DNA of 64,000 nucleotides from Clostridium sp. UBA4548 (GCF_002387895.1 NZ_DGLI01000002.1:69829-133828), one strand, 5' to 3'. Shown: positions 1 to 8,689, counted from the stretch's first letter. Notes: generated by a model not told the origin, from the sequence alone. A program made the numbers and translations.

Positions 1-2
1 TA

Positions 3-1037
3 GATAAGCTAAATGATTATTTACTTTTCACCCCTGAAGGCTATAGCAGTGATATTAAATTTAATAGAAACTTCAATATTAAATCCATTGCAGATACCAT
101 GGCCTCAAACTTTTGGGATGATGTAAATATCCCTAATGAACTATATGATAAAAATATAAATTTATACCATGTACCTCAAAATGGTGTTGGTCTTCCAATA
201 GAAAAAAATCACCCTTTTGTTATTACCCTTCATGATACAATTCCTATTCACATGCCCGAAACAGTGGGAGACAGGTACTTAAACATCTTCCAAAAGGATA
301 TGGCGGGTATAGTTAGTCGTTGTGATGGAATCATTACAGTTTCTGAGTTTTCTAAAGAAGATATCTCACGGGACTTTAATTATCCAAAGGAAAAAATTTT
401 CGTAACTCACCTAGCCAGTGAAGATATCTACAAACCCATAGATAGAGCTTTTTGCAAAGAAGTGCTGAAAAAACATTATGGACTAACCTCCAACTACATA
501 CTATATGTAGGAGGTTTTAGTCCTCGAAAAAACATTGTAGGGCTTATTGAAGCTTTTAGCAGAATTATAAATGTAATTCCAAAGGATACAAATTTAGTTA
601 TTGCAGGAAATAAGGGCAAATCCTACTCCATATATAAAGCCTGTGCTGAGAGATTAAAAATAGAAGATAGAGTTATTTTCCCAGGTTTTATATCCATGGA
701 ACATATGCCCCACTTATATAATAACGCTTCCCTATTTGTGTATCCTTCCTTTTATGAAGGTTTTGGACTTCCTCCTATAGAAGCTATGGCTTGTGGTATT
801 CCTGTAATTACCTCTAATGTAACTTCTATCCCTGAAGTAGTTGGTGATGCCGCTTTGCTATTTAACCCAAAGGAGACAGAAGTTCTTAGCGAAAAAATTT
901 GTGAAGCCCTGATGAATGAACACCTAAGAATTAATTTAATTGTAAAGGGTTTTAAAAAAGCAAGAGCCTTAAGTTGGGACAAAACTGCTATTGAAACTCT
1001 TAAAGCCTATGAAGCTATAATTAAAGCAACTTCTTAA
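3..1037 (+). CDS. Glycosyltransferase family 4, 5' end outside window
   Basis: GT-B glycosyltransferase that would move a sugar from a nucleotide donor to a surface glycan. The frame is open from base 3, well upstream of the first ATG (99), and the extra residues align with the interior of the paralogue at 4405-5538, so the true start lies left of the window. Visible signatures are the donor-domain start YVGGFSPRKN and the C-terminal YPSFYEGFGLPPIEAMACG motif with the E-x7-E retaining-GT4 pattern. It sits beside CotS-type coat genes; in Bacillus subtilis the GT4 protein CotSA partners CotS, so a spore-coat glycosylation role is a reasonable inference. Donor and acceptor are unknown. Confidence 0.88.
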   Translation, partial: DKLNDYLLFTPEGYSSDIKFNRNFNIKSIADTMASNFWDDVNIPNELYDKNINLYHVPQNGVGLPIEKNHPFVITLHDTIPIHMPETVGDRYLNIFQKDMAGIVSRCDGIITVSEFSKEDISRDFNYPKEKIFVTHLASEDIYKPIDRAFCKEVLKKHYGLTSNYILYVGGFSPRKNIVGLIEAFSRIINVIPKDTNLVIAGNKGKSYSIYKACAERLKIEDRVIFPGFISMEHMPHLYNNASLFVYPSFYEGFGLPPIEAMACGIPVITSNVTSIPEVVGDAALLFNPKETEVLSEKICEALMNEHLRINLIVKGFKKARALSWDKTAIETLKAYEAIIKATS

Positions 1038-1054
1038 AATTTATAGGACGAAAC

Positions 1055-1095
1055 AAACCCTTAGTAATTTTAAAGTTACTAAGGGTTTTTCTTTT
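1055..1095 (+). terminator. Intrinsic terminator after the first GT4 gene
   Basis: A 13-bp stem (AAACCCTTAGTAA at 1055-1067 pairing with 1076-1088) with an 8-nt loop is followed by a T-rich tract to about 1095. It begins 18 bp after the stop of the upstream glycosyltransferase gene. Confidence 0.85.
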
Positions 1096-1190
1096 TATTA
1101 TAAATGATTTTACATCTTATTATTTTCTATTCTCATGTGAATTAGCTTTTATGAATATTTGGGCAATGTGCTGTTCCCACTTTCTTCAGG

Positions 1191-2222
1191 TTATAAGTTG
1201 TAATGTTCTTTAAAACTCTCTAACATATCCTCTTTTTCCTTGAGATACTCAGTCTTATTTCTTAGTTTATAGATAAAGCTCTCTTCACTCCAAAGTTTTC
1301 TCTTTAAATAGTAATCTTTTATTAAATTACAAAAACCCTCTGGAATCCATAGCATTCCATATAAAACCTTAAGTTCTCTAGCATCAACAGGAAAAGTCCC
1401 CTTATATTCCTCTATAATTTCTATTACTTTCTCTAAATCATAGGCAAATCCCTTAGTTACCTTATTAATAATACTACAAAGATCACTAACTCTTAAATCA
1501 ATCACTGCATAATCAAAGTCTATAAAATATGCCTTTTCATTATCAATTAATATATTATGATAAGCTAAATCTTGGTGACAAACAGCAATGTTATTCTCTT
1601 CCTTACAAAGACTATCATATTCTGATTTCTTTAGAATACTTATACCTCTTGCCATGTGGCTTATGAATTTATCTAAACTATTTAAAAAGAGTTCATCAAA
1701 CTCATTCTTATTTTCATAGGTGGAAACTAGCTTTTTAAAATAATTAAGTTCTCCCAATTTTTTTTCATATTCTTCTATAGCTTTTTCAAGATTAGAGTAC
1801 TTACTCCACTTTTCAACTTTAAACCCTTTAGAGCTTAAATGCATTTTAGCCAAAGTCTTTACAGCTATAGACACTTCTAAGGGGTTATTGTATTCACATT
1901 CTCTTCCATTGATTAAATCCATAACCACATAGGTACTATCTCTCCACTGAGTATATATGTCACCATTTTTATTTTTTTCAAAGTTAATGCCTTGGTTAAA
2001 GCCATTATCCTTCATATATTTTATTGCAGTGTTTATAAATTCTAATCTTTCTATGGTATAATCTAATTTCTTTAATATTTTATTACCCTTATTAGTTACT
2101 AAAATATATACCTTTCTAACAGGAATTACATCATCAACAGTAAAATTATAATTATTTAGTAGCTTCACGTCTAAATGATATCTACTTAAAAATTCTCTAT
2201 CCTTAAATTTTGATTCTAACAT
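1191..2222 (-). CDS. CotS-family spore coat protein (kinase-like fold)
   Basis: A 343-residue member of the CotS/YsxE family, which has the aminoglycoside-phosphotransferase (APH) kinase fold and is found on clostridial and Bacillus spore coats. It keeps the catalytic-loop pattern H-Q-D-L-A-Y-H-N (about residue 217) and the metal-binding motif YFIDFDYA about 18 residues later, so it may still bind ATP or phosphorylate something; no substrate is established from sequence. It is the last gene of a four-gene minus-strand operon and overlaps the preceding gene by 7 bp, which implies translational coupling. Expression late in sporulation is inferred from the sigma-K-like promoter at 4299-4326. Confidence 0.85.
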   Translation of the reverse strand: MLESKFKDREFLSRYHLDVKLLNNYNFTVDDVIPVRKVYILVTNKGNKILKKLDYTIERLEFINTAIKYMKDNGFNQGINFEKNKNGDIYTQWRDSTYVVMDLINGRECEYNNPLEVSIAVKTLAKMHLSSKGFKVEKWSKYSNLEKAIEEYEKKLGELNYFKKLVSTYENKNEFDELFLNSLDKFISHMARGISILKKSEYDSLCKEENNIAVCHQDLAYHNILIDNEKAYFIDFDYAVIDLRVSDLCSIINKVTKGFAYDLEKVIEIIEEYKGTFPVDARELKVLYGMLWIPEGFCNLIKDYYLKRKLWSEESFIYKLRNKTEYLKEKEDMLESFKEHYNL

Positions 2223-2998
2223 TTCTTCACCTCATTTATGAAAGAAATACCATCTTCTCTTATGGCCTCAATAAACCTTTTCACATATTCCCCTTCTGTC
2301 CAGGATTTTTTATTTCTTCTATACTTTTCATAAATTTTCATAAACTCATGGGGATAAGATAAAAGGGATAAAATAAAAATCTTGCTATCTTCACCTAAGC
2401 CTTGCAGACTGCAGAACTTATCTACGCACCTACTATAATCTATAACAAAGCCCCTTTTCTTTAATTTATAAAGCAAATAATAGGCATCCATTTCCACTAA
2501 GTTGTAAGCTACATCTTCAAAGTTTACAATTTCTAAGGTTTGATTTTTAACTAAGTTATCAAAATCTACATCCGTAAGGCAAACTTCAATGTTTTTCATA
2601 CTTCTTGAAATTAAGTCCATATAATTATTTTCTCCTATGCAATCAAGACACTGGACTGCTCTATTTAGCTGAACTTTACCTTCTTCTTGTAGAAACTTTT
2701 CCACCTCTCCTTTAGCCCCTTGATCCTCAATTTTATCTAAGTGTTTCCTTAATCTTTTAACTTGAACCTTATACTCTTCCACTAACTTACAGGTATCATT
2801 ATTAATTCTTCTTTTTAAATATCCATTAAACCCACAAGACATATTATGAAACTCAGTAATAAGTTGTAACTGTGAAAGTACTCTTTCTTCTAACAATCTT
2901 CTACTTAGAGCTTCATTATTTTTCAATATAAAATCAACTTTCCTTACCCCTTGCTCCTTAGCATAGTCTTGAAAGCTGTCATAAAAAAATCTTCTCAT
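2216..2998 (-). CDS. Divergent CotS-related protein without kinase motif
   Basis: A 260-residue protein with no clear family name. Its C-terminal part (about residues 195-250: LSLLSYPHEFMKIYEKYRRN then K-S-W) matches the closing segment of the neighbouring CotS proteins (FPQDYW...K-P-W), and its overall plan looks like a shortened CotS. The HxDxxxxN catalytic loop and the DFD metal motif seen in both flanking paralogues are absent. I infer a pseudokinase-like or scaffold partner of the two CotS proteins. The ATG at 2998 is preceded by GAGGTGG. It lies 10 bp downstream of the small coiled-coil gene and overlaps the next cotS-like gene. Confidence 0.6.
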   Translation of the reverse strand: MRRFFYDSFQDYAKEQGVRKVDFILKNNEALSRRLLEERVLSQLQLITEFHNMSCGFNGYLKRRINNDTCKLVEEYKVQVKRLRKHLDKIEDQGAKGEVEKFLQEEGKVQLNRAVQCLDCIGENNYMDLISRSMKNIEVCLTDVDFDNLVKNQTLEIVNFEDVAYNLVEMDAYYLLYKLKKRGFVIDYSRCVDKFCSLQGLGEDSKIFILSLLSYPHEFMKIYEKYRRNKKSWTEGEYVKRFIEAIREDGISFINEVKKC

Positions 2999-3008
2999 AA
3001 CACCACCT

Positions 3009-3239
3009 CTACTTATGTTTACTTTTTTCTCTTTTTTTCATTTTCTTTAAAATTAAAGATTGTTCTTCTTCCAATTCCTTAAGCTTTTTTTGTCTTCTTT
3101 TAATTTTTTTAAGAAGTTTAATTTGCTCCTTCATACCTTCTAACTTCTTGTCATAGTCTTCTACAGATAAAGAACTCTCCTCACGGCTTCTTTCTACTTG
3201 CTCTTCATAAAATTCGTTTTCTCTTTCTCTTTTTGACAT
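3009..3239 (-). CDS. Small highly charged coiled-coil protein
   Basis: About 76 residues, almost entirely Lys, Glu, Arg and Leu, with a likely continuous coiled coil over its length (for example LKKIKRRQKKLKELEEEQ) and a basic C-terminus. I chose the ATG at 3239 rather than 3248 because AGGAGGGG lies at the right distance upstream of it. It sits inside the CotS operon, 16 bp after one cotS-like gene and 10 bp before the divergent one. A coat-assembly or scaffolding role is inferred from context only; I do not recognise a named family. Confidence 0.65.
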   Translation of the reverse strand: MSKRERENEFYEEQVERSREESSLSVEDYDKKLEGMKEQIKLLKKIKRRQKKLKELEEEQSLILKKMKKREKSKHK

Positions 3240-3264
3240 AATACACACCCCTCCTTAACCTATT

Positions 3265-4269
3265 TTATAATTTGATTTCTCTAAAACTTTCTATAAACTC
3301 CTGTCTTTCTTCTCTATCCTCATTATAAAATCTAAGCTTTTTCATGAAAAACTCTTCTCCCCAAGGTTTTTCCTCCCAATAATACTGAATTCCCCTTTGC
3401 CAGTAATCCTGTGGAAACTCCATAAAGGCTGCCATAATAGGAATATCCTCATTACTGATGCTATGAATATTTCCATAAGCTTCAAGAATTTCTCTTGCAC
3501 TGTGAATACTCCATTTATTATATTTCATTCGCCTAATGAGAAGGCTGCTCAAATCGTGAAGATGAGAGTCTAATATACAATAATCAAAATCAATTATGTT
3601 TACCTTTCCATCTCCACCTATCATCACGTTATGATGAGCATAGTCATGGTGACAAAACCCATTCTTCACCATTTCTTTTTTCATTTTTTCAACATAATTG
3701 CTTTGGGACAAATGAAGTATGCTTCTATCACATCTTTTAAGTTCCTCTTCCATAAAGCTTAGATAAAATAAATCAAACTGAGATTTAACCTCCTTTTTAT
3801 CTATTCTCCTTTTAAAATCTAAAATTTCATCCTTGCGGGTCTTATAAGTTTCTATCCATTTAAGCCACCCCACCCTAGGTCTCATATTAGATTGAACCTT
3901 AAATCCTTCACTTTTATTGTGAAGATCTGCAAGCTTCTTAGCAGCAATAATTACATCAAGAGGATTATCATAATTACTCTCCCTAGCATTTACCCAAGGA
4001 GTTAGATAAGCAAAATTCTCCTCTAGCTTTATATAATCTAAGTCCTGAATAGTTTTAATGATTTCCGGAATATACTCGAAGCCGTTATTTTGAAGATGCT
4101 TAATTGCACCCACTATAAATAAAAAATGCTCAAATTCATACTTAATGATTTTTAAGCAGTAGATATTGTCCTCTGTATCAATTCTATAAACATTTTTTAT
4201 CTTTTCTGCACGGCTAGGGGTAAAACCATATTCTTTCTCTATAAGGTCTTTAATTTTTTCTACCTCCAA
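3265..4269 (-). CDS. CotS-family spore coat protein, first gene of operon
   Basis: A 334-residue CotS-family protein with APH-type kinase fold. The catalytic loop reads C-H-H-D-Y-A-H-H-N and the metal site VNIIDFDYC follows, so both motifs are present. The C-terminal half ends with the family's FPQDYWQRG and KPWGEEFF segments. The start is a TTG at 4269 with GGAGGG six bases upstream; no ATG in frame is as well placed. It heads the four-gene minus-strand operon and is transcribed divergently from the GT4 gene at 4405, from a promoter that fits the sigma-K consensus. Likely deposited on the developing spore from the mother cell. Confidence 0.85.
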   Translation of the reverse strand: MEVEKIKDLIEKEYGFTPSRAEKIKNVYRIDTEDNIYCLKIIKYEFEHFLFIVGAIKHLQNNGFEYIPEIIKTIQDLDYIKLEENFAYLTPWVNARESNYDNPLDVIIAAKKLADLHNKSEGFKVQSNMRPRVGWLKWIETYKTRKDEILDFKRRIDKKEVKSQFDLFYLSFMEEELKRCDRSILHLSQSNYVEKMKKEMVKNGFCHHDYAHHNVMIGGDGKVNIIDFDYCILDSHLHDLSSLLIRRMKYNKWSIHSAREILEAYGNIHSISNEDIPIMAAFMEFPQDYWQRGIQYYWEEKPWGEEFFMKKLRFYNEDREERQEFIESFREIKL

Positions 4270-4298
4270 GTAAAGCCCTCCAAATAGTGTTCTATATG

Positions 4299-4326
4299 TA
4301 ATATATGAAACCTTAATATAATGTGT
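4299..4326 (-). promoter_or_regulatory. Sigma-K-like promoter of the CotS operon
   Basis: On the minus strand, AC (4326-4325) is followed by 17 nt and then CATATATTA (4307-4299), an exact match to the Bacillus sigma-K pattern AC-N16/17-CATANNNTA. The -10 ends about 30 nt before the TTG start at 4269, leaving room for the GGAGGG ribosome site. Pattern match only; such a match can arise by chance in AT-rich DNA, but its position in front of coat genes supports it. Confidence 0.5.
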
Positions 4327-4404
4327 GTTTAATTTTGAACTACTTGTAACACATATTTCCCCTTTGACTAATATATAATATATACTTTTTTAAGGAGTGA
4401 TTTC

Positions 4405-5538
4405 ATGAGAATTGCAATTGATGCTAGAGGTATCAATTGGTATAGCGGTACTGGTATAGGCACCTATACTGAGAATGTTCTTAAGAATTTACTTAACATA
4501 GATAAAGAAAACTTTTATCAACTATATTGGTCTGGAGAAAAATATGAACAGTTCGAAAAGCCAAATTCCAATATAGTAATGTGCTCTAAAAAGCACCAAA
4601 GATTCTTTCAAGAACATTTCTTCCCAATAAACTTACAAGGTGAAAACATAGACTTGTACCATATACCTCAAAACGGAATTGGCTTAAACCCAGACATAAA
4701 CTGTAAAAAATTGTGTACCATTCATGATTTAATTCCCTATATAATGCCCGAAACAGTTGGCCGTGGTTATCTTTTAAAGTTTCTAAGGGAAATGCCTATA
4801 GTAATTAATGAATCCACTGGCATACTTACGGTTTCTGAATACTCAAAAAAAGATATTCTAAAATTCTTCCCTATAGATGAGAGTAAAATTTATGTAACTC
4901 CTCTAGCTGCAGATAGTAAATACACTCCTCTTGATAAGGAAAAATGCAAAAGGATAATCAAGGAAAAGTATGGCATAGACAAACCTTTCTTACTCTATCT
5001 TGGAGGCTTTAGTGAAAGAAAAAATGTACGTTCTTTAATAACTTCTTTTGCTAAAGTAATGAACCATTCAAATAAGGAATATAATTTAGTAATCGTAGGT
5101 TCTTATAGGGATTCCTCTCAGGAATTAGTCAAGTTAAAGGATTCACTAAACATGAGCGACTATATAAAGTTCACAGGCTTTGCTCCTGATGAAGATCTAC
5201 CAATTTACTATAATGCCTGTGAAGCCTTTGTTTATCCGTCTTTCTATGAAGGCTTTGGGCTTCCCCCTTTAGAAGCAATGAATTGCGGCACTCCTGTAAT
5301 AACTACCAATGTAACCTCCATCCCAGAAGTGGTTGGAGATGGCGGAATACTAATTAACCCTTATAGTGACAAGGATCTTCAAAGTGCCATGGAATTAATT
5401 TTAAGCAGCGAAACCCTTAGGAAAGAATATAGCAGACTTGGACTTCAAAGAGCTAAGTTATTCTCTTGGGAGATAACTGCTAAAAATACCCTTGAAGCTT
5501 ATAAAGATGTGTATAATAAGGTGCTAGAAAATACTTAA
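4405..5538 (+). CDS. Glycosyltransferase family 4 (CotSA-like)
   Basis: A complete 377-residue GT-B enzyme, paralogous over its length to the truncated gene at the left edge. The N-terminal acceptor domain starts MRIAIDARGI with the glycine-rich GTGIGTYT; the donor domain has LYLGGFSERKN and YPSFYEGFGLPPLEAMNCG with the conserved E-x7-E. The ATG at 4405 follows AAGGAG by nine bases. It is divergent from the CotS operon. The arrangement of GT4 paralogues around cotS-like genes resembles the Bacillus cotSA-cotS pair and suggests a spore-coat glycan; the sugar is unknown. Confidence 0.87.
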   Translation: MRIAIDARGINWYSGTGIGTYTENVLKNLLNIDKENFYQLYWSGEKYEQFEKPNSNIVMCSKKHQRFFQEHFFPINLQGENIDLYHIPQNGIGLNPDINCKKLCTIHDLIPYIMPETVGRGYLLKFLREMPIVINESTGILTVSEYSKKDILKFFPIDESKIYVTPLAADSKYTPLDKEKCKRIIKEKYGIDKPFLLYLGGFSERKNVRSLITSFAKVMNHSNKEYNLVIVGSYRDSSQELVKLKDSLNMSDYIKFTGFAPDEDLPIYYNACEAFVYPSFYEGFGLPPLEAMNCGTPVITTNVTSIPEVVGDGGILINPYSDKDLQSAMELILSSETLRKEYSRLGLQRAKLFSWEITAKNTLEAYKDVYNKVLENT

Positions 5539-5556
5539 ACTTATGGGCAGGTATAT

Positions 5557-5588
5557 GCTCTGTTGTTTTAACGGAGTTAGCTTTTTTA
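5557..5588 (+). terminator. Intrinsic terminator after GT4 gene
   Basis: An imperfect stem (CTCTGTT with AACGGAG, one wobble) followed by a run of Ts at 5582-5587, 19 bp after the GT4 stop. Confidence 0.6.
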
Positions 5589-5702
5589 TGAAGTTTAAGA
5601 GGTTCTTCATGTTTGATACAAAGGCCTTGGCTATGTTTCTATGTTCATAAACCCCTTATCACTAATTTTTGCTTTATGAAAAATTATTTGTTATGTATAG
5701 TA

Positions 5703-5730
5703 AAAAACTTAGGTTCTCACCTAAGTTTTT
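5703..5730. terminator. Bidirectional terminator between GT4 and ABC operon
   Basis: A perfect 11-bp stem, AAAAACTTAGG with CCTAAGTTTTT, around a 6-nt loop, with T tracts on both strands. It can end both the plus-strand GT4 transcript and the minus-strand transporter transcript. I see no gene in the rest of 5539-5870. Confidence 0.8.
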
Positions 5731-5870
5731 CTAATTCTTTTATTTATTTGGCCTCTATCTCCAAGATTAATTACTATATTTATCAATTGCCTTCATAGTT
5801 TTAATAGATAATTAATAATCTTCATAAATATCTTACAACCAAAGTGTTTCTATAACGTTTAAGGTTCTAT

Positions 5871-6593
5871 TTATAAAACCTTAGATAAGAAATCTATAGT
5901 TCTAGGATGTTTAGGACTTGTAAATATGTCTTCAGGAGTTCCCTGCTCTACTATATTTCCAGCGTCCATAAATAAGATTCTATCTCCCACTTCTCTTGCA
6001 AAACCCATTTCGTGAGTTACAACCACCATGGTCATTCCTTCCTTGGCAAGATCCTTCATTACAGTTAAAACCTCACCTACCATTTCTGGGTCTAAAGCTG
6101 AAGTTGGTTCATCAAAAAGCATTACATCAGGCTCCATAGCTAAAGCTCTAGCAATAGCTATTCTTTGTTTTTGCCCACCTGATAAGGAACCTGGATAGGC
6201 ATTAGCTTTCTCCTTAAGTCCAACTTTTTCTAAAAGTTTAAAGGCTTTTTCCTTTGCTTCCTCTTCCTTAACTCCCTTTACCTTAATTGGCGCTAGTGTA
6301 ATGTTTTCTAGCACTGTCTTATGAGGGAATAAATTAAACTGTTGAAATACCATACCCATTTTTTCTCTAATGTTATTAATGTCTGTTTTCTTGTCTGTAG
6401 TTTCCTTGCCTTCAAAAACTATAGTTCCGGAGGAAGGCTCCTCAAGAAGATTTAAACATCTTAAAAAAGTACTTTTCCCTGAACCACTAGGTCCTATAAC
6501 TACAACAACTTCACCCTTTGAAATATGCTCATTAACTCCCTTAAGTACATGATTCTGTCCAAAGGTTTTATTTAAGTCCTTAATGTGTATCAT
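5871..6593 (-). CDS. Polar amino-acid ABC transporter ATPase
   Basis: A 240-residue ATPase of the GlnQ/ArtM type that powers a polar amino-acid importer at the inner face of the membrane. Walker A is GPSGSGKST (about residues 33-41), the Q-loop is in VFQQFNLFPH, the ABC signature is SLSGGQKQR and Walker B ends LFDEPTSALD, then the switch histidine in VVVTHEM. It overlaps the permease gene by 14 bp and is the last gene of the SBP-permease-ATPase operon. The basic amino-acid substrate (arginine type) is inferred from the ARG-box pair in the operon promoter, not from the ATPase itself. Confidence 0.93.
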   Translation of the reverse strand: MIHIKDLNKTFGQNHVLKGVNEHISKGEVVVVIGPSGSGKSTFLRCLNLLEEPSSGTIVFEGKETTDKKTDINNIREKMGMVFQQFNLFPHKTVLENITLAPIKVKGVKEEEAKEKAFKLLEKVGLKEKANAYPGSLSGGQKQRIAIARALAMEPDVMLFDEPTSALDPEMVGEVLTVMKDLAKEGMTMVVVTHEMGFAREVGDRILFMDAGNIVEQGTPEDIFTSPKHPRTIDFLSKVL

Positions 6594-7236
6594 TAGCCTT
6601 CAATCTCCTTTCTAAGCTTCCTAATATTTTTGATAAAGTAAAGGTCAATAGGAAATAGATCACTGCTGCCACAATAAGTGGTTCAAATGGAAGTGCTGTG
6701 TTTCCTCTCACAGTATCAGCTTTATACATAAGCTCTCCAATTCCAATTACAGAAACAATAGAAGATTCCTTTATTATAGTAATAAATTCATTGCCTAAAG
6801 CCGGTAAAATGTTCTTAAAGGCCTGAGGAATAATAATTAATCTCATGGTCATGGCTGAAGTCATACCTAAGCTTCTCCCTGCTTCCATTTGTCCCTTGTC
6901 TACAGCATTAATACCAGCTCTAATTATTTCCGCCACATAAGCTCCACTATTAATGGATAAAGTAACAATCCCTGCCAGCATATCTGGAAGATCAATTCCT
7001 AAAGCAGGCATTCCATAATAAACAATGTATAATTGCACGAGTATAGGTGTACCTCTTACAAACTCTATATAGGTACTAGCTATAAGCTTTAATATTTTAT
7101 TTTTACTAAGCTTCATAAGACTTAAAAATAATCCTAAAACTGTTCCTAAAATAACTGTAAAAAACGCTATAAGTACTGTATATTGAGTTCCTTCAAGAAA
7201 GAACTTATAATATTTTCCTAAAAAACTAAAATCCAA
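6580..7236 (-). CDS. Polar amino-acid ABC transporter permease
   Basis: A HisM/ArtQ-type permease of about 218 residues with around five hydrophobic segments and the EAA loop for ATPase contact (EAGRSLGMTSAMTMRLIIIPQ region). I prefer the TTG at 7236, which gives a product starting M-D-F-S-F-L-G-K-Y-Y as is usual for the family and has AGGGAGATGAG just upstream; a GTG at 7266 is possible but has no good ribosome site and lies in a hairpin. It lies between the binding-protein gene and the ATPase gene. Confidence 0.88.
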   Translation of the reverse strand: MDFSFLGKYYKFFLEGTQYTVLIAFFTVILGTVLGLFLSLMKLSKNKILKLIASTYIEFVRGTPILVQLYIVYYGMPALGIDLPDMLAGIVTLSINSGAYVAEIIRAGINAVDKGQMEAGRSLGMTSAMTMRLIIIPQAFKNILPALGNEFITIIKESSIVSVIGIGELMYKADTVRGNTALPFEPLIVAAVIYFLLTFTLSKILGSLERRLKANDTH

Positions 7237-7260
7237 GATCTCATCTCCCTTACTAAACTC

Positions 7261-7285
7261 ACCCACCGGAAGGTAACCAGTGGGT
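7261..7285 (-). other. Intergenic hairpin between binding protein and permease
   Basis: A 9-bp stem (ACCCACTGG with CCGGTGGGT on the minus strand, one G-U) with a 7-nt loop and no T tail. Stem-loops at this place in SBP operons commonly protect the 5' part of the message or reduce read-through, so the binding protein is made in excess. That role is inferred here. Confidence 0.5.
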
Positions 7286-7345
7286 AGAGTATTTTATTTA
7301 ACTTAAACCATATTTGTTTGAATTTTTATAATATTCTATTATCGT

Positions 7346-8197
7346 CTATTCCACTTGCTCATTAGCATCAACAACGAATTCTTCAATTTTTCCTTCTTTA
7401 ATTAGTCTATCTAAAGTCTTATTAATTGCTTCAATAAAGGCCTCATCACCTTTTTTAACAGCTACTGCAGAACCTTGCTCGCCTTCTTCAACTTTAAAAG
7501 TACTTTCAGTTATAGCTAAATCCTTGTTTTTTTCCACATAAAACTTTGCAACTGGTACTTCAACTACTATAGCATCTACTTTTTTATTTTTAAGCTCTAA
7601 AACCAAATCTGTAACCTTTCCAAGACCTTTTACATTTGCTCCCTCAATTTGAGTTTTAGCAAGTTCCTCTTGGATTGCTCCTTTTTGTGCCCCAATTTCT
7701 TTTCCTTTTAAATCAGCTAAAGTTCTATACTTATCTTTATCTTCTGCTCTTACAATTACAGCATGCTGAGCTGTATAATAAATTTTTGAAAAATCTACAC
7801 TTTGCTTTCTTTCTTCTGTAGGATTCATTCCTGCAAGGACCATATCAACTTTTCCAGTTTTAAGAGCTGCTATAAGTCCATCAAATTTCATATCATTTAT
7901 TTCTAACTCAACACCTAAATCTTTGGCTATTTCCTGAGCAATATTTACATCAAAACCTATGATTGTATCTTTTCCTTCTATTTCTTTGTGAAACTCATAA
8001 GGTGGATAATCTGCACTTGTTCCAATAACTAATTTTTTTGCTTCTTTCACTTTATCTAAAGTTGTTGCTATAACTTGTTTATTTGAAGTTTCTTTACTAG
8101 TATCTTCGCCTCTACTCTTACCACAACCTACAAAGGATAAACCTATAACTCCTGCTAAAACACCAACTGCTAATTTTTTAAATAAATTTTTTTTCAT
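7346..8197 (-). CDS. Amino-acid ABC transporter substrate-binding lipoprotein
   Basis: A solute-binding protein of the polar amino-acid family (SBP_bac_3), about 283 residues. The N-terminus is Lys-rich with a hydrophobic stretch and a lipobox ending FVGC, so it is probably anchored to the outer membrane leaflet as a lipoprotein. Typical signatures are GTSADYPPYEF, GFDVNIAQEIAKDLG and AGMNPTEERKQSVDFS. I chose ATG 8197 over 8230 because GGAGGT sits seven bases before it. It is the first gene of the operon and has an ArgR-like operator, so arginine or another basic amino acid is the best guess for the ligand; cystine or glutamine cannot be ruled out. Confidence 0.9.
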   Translation of the reverse strand: MKKNLFKKLAVGVLAGVIGLSFVGCGKSRGEDTSKETSNKQVIATTLDKVKEAKKLVIGTSADYPPYEFHKEIEGKDTIIGFDVNIAQEIAKDLGVELEINDMKFDGLIAALKTGKVDMVLAGMNPTEERKQSVDFSKIYYTAQHAVIVRAEDKDKYRTLADLKGKEIGAQKGAIQEELAKTQIEGANVKGLGKVTDLVLELKNKKVDAIVVEVPVAKFYVEKNKDLAITESTFKVEEGEQGSAVAVKKGDEAFIEAINKTLDRLIKEGKIEEFVVDANEQVE

Positions 8198-8231
8198 TTT
8201 CTTGACCTCCTGTAAGTTTTTGTTTTCCATG

Positions 8232-8267
8232 TGTATAATTATACATCCGTCACTTATAATTATGCAA
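8232..8267 (-). promoter_or_regulatory. Promoter with tandem ARG-box-like operators
   Basis: Minus-strand -35 TTGCAT (8267-8262) and -10 TATAAT (8243-8238) are 18 nt apart. Two palindromes overlap them: TGTATAATTATACA (8232-8245, perfect) and its imperfect copy at 8253-8266. Their starts are 21 bp apart, the spacing of paired ARG boxes bound by ArgR hexamers. Repression of the transporter by ArgR with arginine is inferred. Confidence 0.6.
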
Positions 8268-8545
8268 GTATTTTTTATAGAATTTATTTTATTATTTTTA
8301 GAAACACTTTAAAACTTAGTAGGACAGCCATTTTAACCATTTTGAAAACGTTTATATATTTCTTCAATCTTTATAACTATGCATAATATACAGAATTTGT
8401 GCATAAATCTGAATATTGAAACTCAATTATAAGGGTAAAACTCCACCTATTATAGAAAAATTCACTCCAATATGTAATTGTATAATACAGCATGTTGTTT
8501 ATCTAAAAGCTATAAATATCCTCAGTAGCAAAATACCCATAATAA

Positions 8546-8610
8546 ATAAAATAAAAACTAGCCTTGTTCCTTGACCTTCTTCATAAAAGTCACTGGAATA
8601 GACTAGTTTT
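8546..8610 (-). terminator. Terminator of the cytidylyltransferase-larC transcript
   Basis: Minus-strand long imperfect hairpin: AAAACTAG (from 8610) pairs with CTAGTTTT (to 8554), with inner TTCC/GGAA and TGAC/GTCA pairs, followed by T-rich TTTATTTTATTT. It lies 80 bp after the larC stop. The rest of 8268-8689 shows no gene. Confidence 0.65.
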
Positions 8611-8689
8611 AAAATGGGTTATCAATATACTTTCACTTACTTCTATTTACTATATATTTTTATTTACTCCAATTTGCTGTTAAAATCAG

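Noticed and set aside
5613..5798. 61-codon plus-strand frame after the GT4 gene
   Set aside because: No ribosome site, overlaps a bidirectional terminator, composition rich in Phe/Ile/Ser typical of noncoding AT-rich DNA.
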